DNA from: a virus
DNA length: 46,649 nt
IMG/VR virus record: IMGVR_UViG_3300037488_001759
Coordinates: 1 to 46,649 of that record
Strand: one strand, 5' to 3'
Shown here: positions 21,712 through 29,742 of the stretch, in pieces
Position numbering within the stretch: position 1 is the stretch's first letter
Layout of the letters: every line of letters starts with the position of its first letter
The notes under the pieces: model-generated
Databases searched by the model: none
Told to the model about the DNA's origin: nothing
Seen by the model: only the letters and a program-made list of their open reading frames with translations
Made by a program: the position numbers and the translations under genes

Positions 21712-23012
21712 TGATTTACAATCAAGAAGCCGAACAAGCATTGCTTGGCGCGATTATTAATCACAACGATTTGATTGCTCATTTATCAATTGAGCAGCTT
21801 GATTTTGCTTTTATTTCCCACCAAAAAATTTTCGTACACATTGCCGGCAATCTCCGCGCTGGACTGCCGGCTAATTTAATAAATTTAAAAGATTTCTTTT
21901 CTACTCTTGATGAAGGTAAAGATTATCTTAACGCTCTTTCGCTCTCAGTGAGTGCGGCTTTACTTCCATCAGAAACTCACAAAATCTTGCGAGATTTACG
22001 CAATAAAAGAAAGCTAGAGGAGATTGCTCTTGAGTTGAAAGAAATGTCATCAGACGCAACTAAAAACAGCCAAGAAATTAAAGACTTCGTGTCTGAAAGC
22101 CTTGAGGAACTAAATTTAACAGCGTCAGCTAAAAAAACTTTAACGCTAAGCCAAGCTGTGAGAGGTAGCTTTAAAAGCAGAAGTTCAAAAATAATCTACT
22201 CAGGCTACCCTAGCCTTGATCAGATCACAGGAGGTTTTGAGGACGGAGATTTAATTATTCTTGCTGGTCGCCCTGGAATGGGGAAATCAGCGTTAGGCGT
22301 AAGCATAGCTCTAAAACTAGCGAAAGAAAACATCGGCGTTTTGATTATTTCTTTAGAAATGAGTCAAGAACAAGTAGCGCGTAGAATTATTGCAAACCTC
22401 GGATCGCTGAACGTGACAAAACTGAAATACAACTTGCTTAGCTCCCAAGCTGAGGTCGAGTTTTTTCAAAAGGCTGTAGAGAGAGCCGACGAGTTGCCAA
22501 TCTTTCTAAATGATGAAGGCGCGATAACTTTGGCAAAAATAAAGTATGAGATCAAAAAGCACGTAAAAAAAGGCGTGAGGCTTGTGATGATCGACTACAT
22601 TCAGTTGATAAAACATCAAGCAAGGGGAGGAATGACTGAGAAAATCACCGACATTAGCAACGGTTTAAAAGCAATGGCGATGGAGTTTGGAGTTGTGATC
22701 CTTGGTCTTTCGCAGTTGAATCGCGCAGTGGAATCAAGAGACGATAAACGACCTCAGCTTTCAGACTTGAGAGATTCGGGATCAATCGAGCAAGATGCCA
22801 ACATGGTGATTTTTGCCTTCCGTCCAGAATATTATCTTGAAAAGCAAAAGCCAGAAGATCCAACCCGGTTGAGCGAATGGAAGAAGGAAATGGAAAGATT
22901 GAGGGGCTTGGCTTTTGCGATAGTTTCAAAAAATCGAGATGGTCAGTGCGGAGAGGCAAGACTTCGCTTTGATGGAGAGTTTGCAAGATTTACAGAAAAC
23001 ACTAATTTTTAA
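21711..23012 (+). CDS. dnaB: Replicative DNA helicase, DnaB family
   Basis: This 433-residue protein has an N-terminal helical domain (residues 1-100, starting YNQEAEQALLGAIINHNDL). A linker follows, then a RecA-fold C-terminal domain. That domain has Walker A GRPGMGKS at 186-193, SLEMS at 214-218, Walker B LVMIDYIQLI at 291-300, and LSQLNR and SDLRDSGSIEQDA downstream. It unwinds DNA at the fork as a hexamer. Length is near the family norm. It directly follows its likely loader. Confidence 0.92.
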   Translation: MIYNQEAEQALLGAIINHNDLIAHLSIEQLDFAFISHQKIFVHIAGNLRAGLPANLINLKDFFSTLDEGKDYLNALSLSVSAALLPSETHKILRDLRNKRKLEEIALELKEMSSDATKNSQEIKDFVSESLEELNLTASAKKTLTLSQAVRGSFKSRSSKIIYSGYPSLDQITGGFEDGDLIILAGRPGMGKSALGVSIALKLAKENIGVLIISLEMSQEQVARRIIANLGSLNVTKLKYNLLSSQAEVEFFQKAVERADELPIFLNDEGAITLAKIKYEIKKHVKKGVRLVMIDYIQLIKHQARGGMTEKITDISNGLKAMAMEFGVVILGLSQLNRAVESRDDKRPQLSDLRDSGSIEQDANMVIFAFRPEYYLEKQKPEDPTRLSEWKKEMERLRGLAFAIVSKNRDGQCGEARLRFDGEFARFTENTNF

Positions 23013-23032
23013 CAACAACTAAGGAGAAAAAA

Positions 23033-23425
23033 ATGGATAATAAAATATTACAAAGCACCAATCCACATGAGATAAACTTCCCCGAAATATCTATCTTAAA
23101 AATAGAAGATGATTTCAATGAGAAAATAAAGGTTTTGGTTGGCGAAAAACTTAAGAAAACTATTGAAGATGTGCGCGAAGAAATAGAATTAGAATATTAT
23201 GCTAATTACTCTGACAATCTAAGGCACTTTTTAGATAGTCTTGTTTTGGATAAAGCTAAAGCTCTTGTGGTTGGATTGCTTGATGGTGATAAGGATTGCA
23301 TAAGAACATTTTTAGAGTTTGGTCATTCCAGAGAAAAAGTCCTTGCGTCTGTTATTGATTACGCTGCAAAAATTGAGATTGAAGATCTAAGACAAGAAAT
23401 CAAAAGACTGATTAATTATCAATAG
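23033..23425 (+). CDS. Hypothetical protein (130 aa)
   Basis: This acidic helical protein (FNEKIKVLVGEKLKKTIEDV, then LRHFLDSLVLDKAKALVVGL) has no motif I recognise. A strong AAGGAG ribosome-binding site precedes the ATG, unlike the first early cluster. It lies 20 bases after dnaB and starts a run of small genes. Confidence 0.45.
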   Translation: MDNKILQSTNPHEINFPEISILKIEDDFNEKIKVLVGEKLKKTIEDVREEIELEYYANYSDNLRHFLDSLVLDKAKALVVGLLDGDKDCIRTFLEFGHSREKVLASVIDYAAKIEIEDLRQEIKRLINYQ

Positions 23426-23453
23426 TATTAGCTCATGTTTGGAGTAAGCAAAA

Positions 23454-23687
23454 ATGACACACATTAAAGACCTATTCGCAGAAACTGTCGAAAACGCAAG
23501 CAAAGCAAAATTTTATCGTACAAACCGCGATATCTTTCTCCGTTATTTTTATTCAAACCCTTATTTATACGAGGCTTTGATCTTAGCGGGTAAATTTGAG
23601 AAAATGGAGCAAATCATAAAAGAAAATTCAACTTTCAAATTCGATGAGTTTGAAGCGGAAACTAAAAGCAAAATGGAGAGTAAATGA
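23454..23687 (+). CDS. Small hypothetical protein (77 aa)
   Basis: This helical protein (FAETVENASKAKFYRTNRDI) ends in KSKMESK, encoded by the recurrent cassette boundary sequence that also contains the ATG of the next gene (4-base overlap). No function recognised. Confidence 0.45.
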   Translation: MTHIKDLFAETVENASKAKFYRTNRDIFLRYFYSNPYLYEALILAGKFEKMEQIIKENSTFKFDEFEAETKSKMESK

Positions 23688-24073
23688 AAGGAAAAATATT
23701 CAACGCACAAGAGAGTAAATTGCAATTTGCAAACGAGTTTTTCCATAGTGCTTCAGGGCATTACATGGCAGGTTTTAATGCAAGAGTATTGGGAAATCCT
23801 CTTTATTCGACAGCTAGCTTTCAAATTGATCATTATTCAGTAGTTCCATCTCTTAAAGCGGGATGGATAAGAGCTGATAAAATGGCAAAAGATGGTAAAA
23901 TATTTTTTGTGAACGAAGGCAAGGAAATTAAAACAATGAAAGATGGCGATGCTTGGTGTTGTATCGGAAAAGATTTTACGGACTTGCAATCTTCAGATGA
24001 TTATGAGTTTGGAGATACTAGAGAAGAAGCGGTAAAAAATTATATGAAAAAATTTGAAGTTATTAACAATTAA
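23684..24073 (+). CDS. Hypothetical protein sharing both ends with ASCH-like gene (129 aa)
   Basis: The first ten residues (MKGKIFNAQE) and the last six (FEVINN) are the same as those of the 204-residue gene at 24284, but the middle differs. The middle (YSVVPSLKAGWIRADKMAKD, then FVNEGKEIKTMKDGDAWCCI) reads as a small mixed alpha-beta domain I cannot name. The shared ends suggest cassette exchange at flanking repeats. Confidence 0.45.
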   Translation: MKGKIFNAQESKLQFANEFFHSASGHYMAGFNARVLGNPLYSTASFQIDHYSVVPSLKAGWIRADKMAKDGKIFFVNEGKEIKTMKDGDAWCCIGKDFTDLQSSDDYEFGDTREEAVKNYMKKFEVINN

Positions 24074-24086
24074 ATTGAGGTAGAAA

Positions 24087-24287
24087 ATGAAAGACTTAAT
24101 CAACAAAATGTTAGACGGTGAAATAGACATCTACCAAGTCCACACCGATCCGGAAGGAGAGCTACAAAAGGAGCTTAGCGAAGAAATTAGCAGGCTTTAC
24201 GAAGCGGCTAGTGAGCAGGGCTATGATTTAGACGATGATTGTGAAAAGATTTATGAGTCAATTTTAAACGGGATGGAGAGTAAATGA
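24087..24287 (+). CDS. Small acidic hypothetical protein (66 aa)
   Basis: This acidic, helical protein (LINKMLDGEIDIYQVHTDPE) ends in IYESILNGMESK. That ending recurs almost exactly in the 83-residue gene at 24909. It overlaps the start of the ASCH-like gene by 4 bases. No function recognised. Confidence 0.45.
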   Translation: MKDLINKMLDGEIDIYQVHTDPEGELQKELSEEISRLYEAASEQGYDLDDDCEKIYESILNGMESK

Positions 24288-24898
24288 AAGGAAAAATCTT
24301 TAACGCACAAGAAGTGCAAGCGATAATTGCGGGAAATAAGACAATGTTTAGGGAGGTGATTAAACCGCAACCTCCACTTGGTTGTCAGTACACAATAAAC
24401 GGCAATCAAAGCCACGCCCTTTGTTTTGTTTATTGTAACACGCCTAGAGACGAGAGAGATTACTCAAAAGAGCCTCTTGTTTGCGTGCCACCAAAACCTA
24501 CTAGCATAGATCATAGGTTGGAATGCCACTACCAAGTAGGACAAAAGATTTTTTGTAAAGAGACTTATGAAGAATGGGATGATGGCCTCGTCTATAAGTC
24601 TGATAATTCGCCAGCCAACATAGTTTCTAAGTGGAAACCAGCCCAACACATGAAGCAAGAACACTCACGCCTAACCCTGTTGATTAAAGAGATAAGAGTG
24701 GAAAAACTTGCCGATATAACGCCGTTTGATTGCGTTTGTGAGGGAATTTGGGACGGAAGAAATGTTGCATTGGGAATGAGTGGAAAGGCTGTAGAAGATT
24801 TTAAGGACAACTGGAACGCAACTCACAAAAAACCAGAAGAGAAGTTTGAGGCATCGCCTTGGGTTTGGTGTGTAAGTTTTGAAGTTATTAACAATTAA
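24284..24898 (+). CDS. ASCH-like/morphogenetic-protein-type phage protein (204 aa)
   Basis: It matches a widespread phage protein type. An N-terminal FNAQEVQAIIAGNKTMFREV is followed by IKPQP. The middle has VGQKIFCKETYEEW and SKWKPAQHM, then LTLLIKEIRVEKLADIT, and the end is SPWVWCVSFEVI. The VGQKIFCKET strand and the I..IRVEKL strand are hallmarks of the ASCH/PUA-like barrel, which binds RNA or modified nucleic acids. Phage members are often labelled morphogenetic protein without proof. Role here unknown; it lies among interchangeable small cassettes. Confidence 0.55.
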   Translation: MKGKIFNAQEVQAIIAGNKTMFREVIKPQPPLGCQYTINGNQSHALCFVYCNTPRDERDYSKEPLVCVPPKPTSIDHRLECHYQVGQKIFCKETYEEWDDGLVYKSDNSPANIVSKWKPAQHMKQEHSRLTLLIKEIRVEKLADITPFDCVCEGIWDGRNVALGMSGKAVEDFKDNWNATHKKPEEKFEASPWVWCVSFEVINN

Positions 24899-24908
24899 GG
24901 AGTAAATT

Positions 24909-25160
24909 ATGGCTTATTTAAGATTCTCTAACGATTGCGATGTTTATTTGTACGCATCCACACATCATAAAACTAAAAATAAAGGATTCGCTCTTCATAC
25001 TTCAATTGAAGTAGGAGACATTAACGAGTGGATCGAGGGTCGAACATTTAGCGAATCAATTAATAAAGTTATTGCTAGGTTGAAAGAGTTAGAGAACGAA
25101 GGTGTTAAGTTTGACAAAAATATTTATGAGTCAATTTTAAACGGGATGGAGAGGAAATGA
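24909..25160 (+). CDS. Small conserved phage protein (83 aa)
   Basis: The beginning MAYLRFSNDCDVYLYASTHH resembles a small phage protein type starting MAY.RFS..DVY.Y. The C-terminus FDKNIYESILNGMERK repeats the end of the 66-residue gene at 24087. A GGAG ribosome-binding site precedes the ATG. Function unknown. Confidence 0.5.
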   Translation: MAYLRFSNDCDVYLYASTHHKTKNKGFALHTSIEVGDINEWIEGRTFSESINKVIARLKELENEGVKFDKNIYESILNGMERK

Positions 25161-25285
25161 GCCATTTTTGGTGCTGCGGCTGCGAACAACACGTTGATGA
25201 AGAATTTGACGGGTTTGTTGTGCTTGATGGTAAATGGTATTGCACGTTGTGTGAGGAAGAAATTAAAAAAGAGGGAACGGAATGA
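25157..25285 (+). CDS. Zinc-ribbon-like microprotein (42 aa)
   Basis: The ORF overlaps the preceding stop (ATGA). It encodes HFWCCGCEQHV near the start and WYCTLCEEE near the end, i.e. two CxxC-type pairs about 20 residues apart, as in a small zinc ribbon. Function unknown. Confidence 0.5.
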   Translation: MSHFWCCGCEQHVDEEFDGFVVLDGKWYCTLCEEEIKKEGTE

Positions 25286-25449
25286 AGAAAAAGGTATTTG
25301 TAGAAAAAGAAAGTCAAAAGTTTGTACTAGTTTCGCTTCACGCTACAGTAAAGAAGCACGCTTGGTGGCTTGTAGAACATGGAGACAATAATGGGAAAAT
25401 CGTTTCAAGCGTATCACTTAAGAATCACTTTGAAGAATTTAAGCAATAG
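25282..25449 (+). CDS. Small hypothetical protein (55 aa)
   Basis: The start overlaps the zinc-ribbon gene stop (ATGA). The protein (MKKKVFVEKESQKFVLVSLH, then WWLVEHGDNNGK) is basic and beta-like. It precedes the GNAT gene by two bases. Function unknown. Confidence 0.45.
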   Translation: MKKKVFVEKESQKFVLVSLHATVKKHAWWLVEHGDNNGKIVSSVSLKNHFEEFKQ

Positions 25450-25451
25450 AA

Positions 25452-25844
25452 ATGGAAAGGGAAATAACTAATTACCACCCGATTTACAGCGCTTTTGGTG
25501 AGCGGTCCGGGTATTTACAAACTATCCGCACGAAAGGACATAAGGCGGTAGAGATAGAATATTTTTTAGATGAGAACCAGCGAGGGAAAGGAATCATGAC
25601 GGCTTACCTTCCAGAGTATTTGCAGCAACTGGAACGCGAAGGAATTAAGAACGTCACGGCGCATGTAAAAGAAACTAATTACGTAAGCAAAAAGCTACTA
25701 AAAAGAAATGGCTTTAATAAGATTAGTCAATTTGGGAATATTGAGATTTTTCTTTATATTGCGGGGATGAAGTTAGACGCAAGCAGCCTACGGGGAGTAG
25801 GCGAGGAATTTGTCAATAGAAAAATGTTAGTAAAAGTGAAATAA
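25452..25844 (+). CDS. GNAT-family N-acetyltransferase
   Basis: This 130-residue protein has the acetyl-CoA binding motif QRGKGI at 43-48 after a beta strand (AVEIEYFLD). A helix, a strand (NVTAHVKETN, 67-76) and the typical Asn-then-SKKLLKRNGF motif (79-88) follow. Such enzymes transfer acetyl groups to amines of proteins or small molecules. The N-terminus is short for the family and the last ~25 residues are an unusual extension. The target is unknown; phage GNATs can modify host proteins. About 76 bases of apparently empty sequence follow it. Confidence 0.7.
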   Translation: MEREITNYHPIYSAFGERSGYLQTIRTKGHKAVEIEYFLDENQRGKGIMTAYLPEYLQQLEREGIKNVTAHVKETNYVSKKLLKRNGFNKISQFGNIEIFLYIAGMKLDASSLRGVGEEFVNRKMLVKVK

Positions 25845-25920
25845 ATTTCTCGCCTCTTAAGGTATGTAGAGTTTTAATAGTTGCACCACCGAAACAAACT
25901 AACAAAAAATCAATAAAACT

Positions 25921-26223
25921 ATGTTCAAAATAAAGTTAAGTTGCGGAATGGTTTTTTCCTCTTCGGAATCAATCAAAAAAGCAAGACAAGATTTCATCGA
26001 ATATCACATCGACCAAGAAATCGAAGAGCCGAAGAAAATTGCAAAAGTAATTAATGGCGAAGAGCTTGATGAAGAAAACCTACAAATCTTTGAAGAGGAT
26101 ATCGCCCAGGATCTTATCAATAGAAGAGAAGAAAAACTAGAAGATTCTGGAGTCGATTTAGAAGAAGAAATGAGAATCAGCTCAGATGAAGCGTACAGAA
26201 TCGCAAACGGGGGGGATTACTAA
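25921..26223 (+). CDS. Acidic hypothetical protein (100 aa)
   Basis: This strongly acidic protein (IDQEIEEPKKIAKVINGEEL, then ENLQIFEEDIAQDLINRREE) has no recognised motif. Its acidic charge could suggest DNA mimicry or binding to a basic partner, but there is no direct evidence. The stop overlaps the next start by one base. Confidence 0.45.
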   Translation: MFKIKLSCGMVFSSSESIKKARQDFIEYHIDQEIEEPKKIAKVINGEELDEENLQIFEEDIAQDLINRREEKLEDSGVDLEEEMRISSDEAYRIANGGDY

Positions 26224-26468
26224 TGAAAGAATTTAAAATTCAAATTGTCCGGACAGTCAAAGAAATTGGAGTAATTACTGTAATGGGTGATTGCTTAGAT
26301 GATGCGATTGAAACTGCTGGCAAAATTGCCTTTATTCAAGCAAGAGACGTTTTCTCAGATTACGATCTTGAAAATGATGAGATCAGGGTTGGAGGTCAGA
26401 AATTTAAGAAAATTACTTGGTCAGAATTAGAAAAGCCTGATTACGAAATAGAAAGGGCGAATGACTAA
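26223..26468 (+). CDS. Small hypothetical protein (81 aa)
   Basis: The sequence FKIQIVRTVKEIGVITVMGD, then DCLDDAIETAGKIA, reads as a small strand-strand-helix protein of a type common in phages (beta strands followed by DA...A helix). Function unknown. An 18-residue overlapping ORF (26461-26517) follows and is probably not real. Confidence 0.45.
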   Translation: MKEFKIQIVRTVKEIGVITVMGDCLDDAIETAGKIAFIQARDVFSDYDLENDEIRVGGQKFKKITWSELEKPDYEIERAND

Positions 26469-26536
26469 TTTTGATTGGCAAGAATACGACTACTGGTGGA
26501 CTAGTAGTCATGAATAATAATTTAAAAAAGGAAACT

Positions 26537-26980
26537 ATGGCAAACACTGGCTACTGCAACACTGGCAACCGTAACACTGGTATTTTTTGCACAAAAGAGC
26601 CGACTCAGACTTTATTTAATAAGCCTACCAATTTAATGTATGACTCGCCAGAAATTCAAAAAATTGTTGAAGTTATTGCTGAAGTTGAACCGATAACTCG
26701 GTGGATTGACTCTACCAATATGACTGAAGAAGAAAAAGAAACTGAACCTTCGCATAAAACAACTGGGGGCTTTTTAAAAACGCAAAGTTTTAAAGATTGT
26801 TGGAAAAATTCTTGGAAAAAATTTACTCAAGAGCAAAAAGATATTATTTTAAATGCCCCACATTTTGACCCAGCTATTTTCGAAGAGATCACAGGGATTA
26901 ACTTGGAATTGAAGAAAAGCGTCACTTTAGAGCTTACTGACAAAGAACTTGAACAAATCAAAATTATTTTAAACCAATAA
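26537..26980 (+). CDS. NTG-repeat pentapeptide-type protein (147 aa)
   Basis: The start at 26537 (MANTGYCNTGNRNTGIFCTK) has an AAGGA ribosome-binding site, so I prefer it to 26471 or 26510. The N-terminus holds three NTGxx pentads (NTGYC, NTGNR, NTGIF). It is followed by EPTQTLFNKPTNL, as in longer bacterial and phage proteins with many NTG repeats. The rest is helical with WKNSWKKFTQEQKDIILNAP. This copy keeps only a remnant of the repeat array. Function unknown. Confidence 0.55.
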   Translation: MANTGYCNTGNRNTGIFCTKEPTQTLFNKPTNLMYDSPEIQKIVEVIAEVEPITRWIDSTNMTEEEKETEPSHKTTGGFLKTQSFKDCWKNSWKKFTQEQKDIILNAPHFDPAIFEEITGINLELKKSVTLELTDKELEQIKIILNQ

Positions 26981-26989
26981 AAGGAAAAT

Positions 26990-28039
26990 ATGAAAATCAA
27001 AAAAGCAGTTAGAAAAGCAATTCCGGCAATTATTTGTCTTTACGGAAAATCAGGTGGTGGAAAAACATATTCAGCACTGAAACTAGCACAAGGCTTAGTC
27101 GATAAAGAAAGAATTTGCTTAATCGACACAGAAAACGGCAGGGCTTCGCACTACGCAGATGAATTTGATTTTGACGTAATTGATTTGGAGCCTCCTTTTA
27201 CCCCCGCTCGCTACATCCAGGCAATCAAAACAGCTCAAGATAATGGTTATAAAGCGATTGTGATTGATTCAATTTCTCACGAGTGGGAAGGGATAGGCGG
27301 TTGTTTGGAGATGGCAGAAGGTAAGCAGGGTTTGTTGGCTTGGGCAAAGCCAAAAGAGCAGCACAGAAAAATGATGAATATGCTCTTGCAAGCAAAAAGC
27401 CATATTATCTTTTGCGCTAGAGCTAAGGATAATTTAGAGCAGGTGAAAGTTAATGGCAAAGCGGAAATCGTAAATCATGGTTTGATGCCGATTCAAGAAA
27501 AGAACTTTCCTTTCGAAATGTTGATTACCTTGAAAATGGAAGACAAAGGTAAAGTTGTAATTGAAAAATGCGTCAAAGGCCTGGAAGAGTCTTTGAAAAT
27601 TAACGGCTACATCAACGAAGCCCATGGTAAGATTATTGCCGATTGGGTTAATCAAGGTGAGAAAGTTAATCTTGAGGCGAAGCAATTGATGGCAGAAGCT
27701 AGAACCGAAGCGATGAAGGGGGTTGACATCGTTAGTTGGGTTAATTCACTTAATGAAAAGCAAAAAGCGATTGCCAAGGGTTTTGACAATGAATTTAAAA
27801 AAGAACTGGTTGCCATTGTGAATGAAGCGAAAGGGCAAGAAGAAGAGGGCGAACTAATCACTATTGATCAAGGTATTGAAATTGAAGGTCTTTTGGTAAA
27901 GGCACAAGTCACAAAAGAACAATTCTGCGGCTCAAGAGGTATTGCTTCGATTAACCTGTTGCCAGCGTCTAAATTCGAGGCAGCAAAAAAGGGATTAATT
28001 GCTAAATCTGAAAAGGAGGCGAAAGATGCAAATAATTAG
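26990..28039 (+). CDS. RecA-like ATPase, AAA_24/Sak4-type recombination protein
   Basis: This 349-residue protein has Walker A GKSGGGKT at 19-26, an acidic LIDTENGRASHYAD at ~44-57 and Walker B KAIVIDSISH at 88-97. A strand with HIIFCARAK precedes NLEQVKVNGKAEIV and FPFEMLITL. This is the layout of phage RecA-fold ATPases (AAA_24), which include Sak4 single-strand annealing proteins. Adjacent YqaJ exonuclease and nearby SSB support a recombination role. The C-terminal ~130 residues are helical and variable. Confidence 0.7.
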   Translation: MKIKKAVRKAIPAIICLYGKSGGGKTYSALKLAQGLVDKERICLIDTENGRASHYADEFDFDVIDLEPPFTPARYIQAIKTAQDNGYKAIVIDSISHEWEGIGGCLEMAEGKQGLLAWAKPKEQHRKMMNMLLQAKSHIIFCARAKDNLEQVKVNGKAEIVNHGLMPIQEKNFPFEMLITLKMEDKGKVVIEKCVKGLEESLKINGYINEAHGKIIADWVNQGEKVNLEAKQLMAEARTEAMKGVDIVSWVNSLNEKQKAIAKGFDNEFKKELVAIVNEAKGQEEEGELITIDQGIEIEGLLVKAQVTKEQFCGSRGIASINLLPASKFEAAKKGLIAKSEKEAKDANN

Positions 28040-28637
28040 AGACATAGAGCAAGGTTCAGAAGATTGGCTAAAATTAAGATTAGGCGTTGCTACAGCGTCT
28101 AATTTTGACAAAGTAATTACTAGCGGCGGTAAAGAATCGGCAACGCTTCCAAAATACGCCCTAGAGCTTGCTACCCAATGCCTGATAAGTGAGCCAGAAC
28201 CTACTTACAAAAACGAGGCAATGCAAAGAGGCAATGATTTAGAACCTCTGGCAAGAGATGCTTATCAAGAGGAAACTTTTAGCATTGTTGAAACGGTCAC
28301 AATGTTTAAAAGTGATTGCGGCAATTTTGGATTTAGCCCTGATGGTTTAGTCGGCGATGACGGGATCATTGAGATCAAATGCCCTCAAGAAACAACTCAT
28401 GTCAAATATTTACTAGATAACAAAATGCCGACCGACTACTGGCAACAAGTCCAGGGTGGACTTTGGGTTAGTGAAAAAAAGTGGTGTGATTTTGTATCAT
28501 TCCACCCGAATTTTAAAGAAAAAAATCTTTTTATTGTTAGAGTTGAGCGTGATGAGGCATACATTGCAGAGCTTGCTAAACTAGCACAAAAGACAATTAC
28601 AATGCGCGACGAGATATTAAAACAAATTAATAATTAA
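28026..28637 (+). CDS. YqaJ-family (lambda-exonuclease-like) recombination nuclease
   Basis: The start at 28026 has a strong AAAGGAGG site at 28011-28018, so I prefer it to 27999. The 203-residue protein has QGSEDWLKLRLGVATASNFD at 9-28, GNDLEP at 69-74 (Glu73), FSPDGL at 103-108 (Asp106) and EIKCP at 116-120 (Glu116, Lys118). These are the metal-binding residues of the PD-(D/E)xK exonuclease fold. It would resect ends to give 3' tails for the adjacent ATPase. It overlaps that gene by 14 bases. Confidence 0.82.
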   Translation: MQIIRDIEQGSEDWLKLRLGVATASNFDKVITSGGKESATLPKYALELATQCLISEPEPTYKNEAMQRGNDLEPLARDAYQEETFSIVETVTMFKSDCGNFGFSPDGLVGDDGIIEIKCPQETTHVKYLLDNKMPTDYWQQVQGGLWVSEKKWCDFVSFHPNFKEKNLFIVRVERDEAYIAELAKLAQKTITMRDEILKQINN

Positions 28638-28649
28638 ACAAAGGACAAC

Positions 28650-28886
28650 ATGAGTATTTTTGAAGCAATAATTGACTACGACACTGAAGAAGTGAAAAGA
28701 CTGATCGAAAGCAAGCAGGCGACTCCAAACGATTTAGAGGCAGATAATTTTCTTGGTCGTGACGGGGATGTAGTTTTAAGAAGAGCAAAAGAAGGCGAGG
28801 AAAGTCTACAATTAAAAACAGCTTTAGAAGTTGCTGAATCTTTAAACAGAGAAGAGATTGTTAAATATTTGAAATCTGTAAAATGA
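28650..28886 (+). CDS. Small ankyrin-like protein (78 aa)
   Basis: The start (MSIFEAIIDYDTEEVKRLIE) and the end (TALEVAESLNREEIVKYLKS) look like two ankyrin helix pairs, DTEEVKRLIES and ALEVAESLNREEIVKYL, with a linker between. Ankyrin repeats mediate protein binding. An AAAGGA ribosome-binding site is present. Partner unknown. Confidence 0.5.
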   Translation: MSIFEAIIDYDTEEVKRLIESKQATPNDLEADNFLGRDGDVVLRRAKEGEESLQLKTALEVAESLNREEIVKYLKSVK

Positions 28887-29431
28887 AAATTCCTTTTTTC
28901 TTTTCTGCTACAAATTCCTTTGGGGAATCTCAGGCTAGAATAAGCAAAGCAATTTGTGATTTTCTAGCTGAAGGAAAAGATTTTGAGGTAAGTTTTGAGC
29001 TGATAAAGGAAAGCAAGACTAACAAGCAATTGCGCGGTATTTATCGCTTGATTCGTTTGCTTGCTTTACGACTCAGTGAAAAGACAGGAAACTCAATTAG
29101 CGAAAAGACAGCAAAGGAAGTTTTTAAATACGATTTTGACGTGACTAGATTAGCTAATCACGACGAGGCTTTTAAAGAAGCGATGAGGGTGAGAAGAGAA
29201 AAAGAACTTTTAGGCGATAAAATGTTTTTAAAAGATTTCTATTTTCTTGTCGATAAATTGCAGAAAACTTTTTACGTGCCCGATTCCTTTGCTTTTTTAA
29301 CGAAAGAATCAGCAATGGAGCTTTTAAATAAAGTGCAAGCTGAGTATGTAGTAAACAGAGGTTGGCACGAGATGATCCTTTTGCCTGACGAAGAAAGAGC
29401 GTTTAATGAATATTATAAAATTAAGGAGTAA
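28883..29431 (+). CDS. Possible NinB-like recombination protein (182 aa)
   Basis: The segment KTNKQLRGIYRLIRLLALRL near residues 47-66 and the region around FLTKESAMELLNKVQAEY recall NinB-type proteins, in which a conserved Asn/Gln pair precedes a helix. NinB (Orf) acts as a recombination mediator with SSB and RecA. The location between YqaJ and SSB fits. The similarity is weak and another unknown phage family is possible. Confidence 0.35.
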   Translation: MKIPFFFSATNSFGESQARISKAICDFLAEGKDFEVSFELIKESKTNKQLRGIYRLIRLLALRLSEKTGNSISEKTAKEVFKYDFDVTRLANHDEAFKEAMRVRREKELLGDKMFLKDFYFLVDKLQKTFYVPDSFAFLTKESAMELLNKVQAEYVVNRGWHEMILLPDEERAFNEYYKIKE

Positions 29432-29432
29432 A

Positions 29433-29738
29433 ATGAAGATTTTTTTAACAATAACAATTTTTTTATTAACTACACAACAATCGCATGCTTTTATTTGGCT
29501 TCTAGCTAGTGGGTGGGCTGGATATGAAGTTTCTGAAAGTTCTAAAGAAAATGAAATTAAAGCAGAACAAGAAAGGCATAATAGAAAAATAAGCGAAGCC
29601 GATGAGTTGGCTGTATGCTTAAAAACATACAAACAACTAACTAAAGAAAATTTAAATTTTAAAGGTGAACTATCGGAAAAATTAGGTTTTTGTAAAGGCT
29701 CTTTAAAGGCTATTAAATTTAAATCAAAAAAGGAGTAA
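29433..29738 (+). CDS. Small exported protein with signal peptide (101 aa)
   Basis: The start at 29433 has an AAGGAG site, so it is preferred to 29406. Residues 1-19 (MKIFLTITIFLLTTQQSHA) are a clear signal peptide, with probable cleavage after SHA. The mature part has a hydrophobic start (FIWLLASGWAGYEV), then a charged helix with two Cys. It should be periplasmic or membrane-associated. Exported early phage proteins can block superinfection, but that is only a guess here. Confidence 0.55.
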   Translation: MKIFLTITIFLLTTQQSHAFIWLLASGWAGYEVSESSKENEIKAEQERHNRKISEADELAVCLKTYKQLTKENLNFKGELSEKLGFCKGSLKAIKFKSKKE

Positions 29739-29742
29739 GAAA

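Noticed and set aside
26461-26517. 18-residue ORF (MTNFDWQEYDYWWTSSHE)
   Set aside because: It overlaps the preceding gene by 8 bases, has no ribosome-binding site and no further support; it is too short to call.
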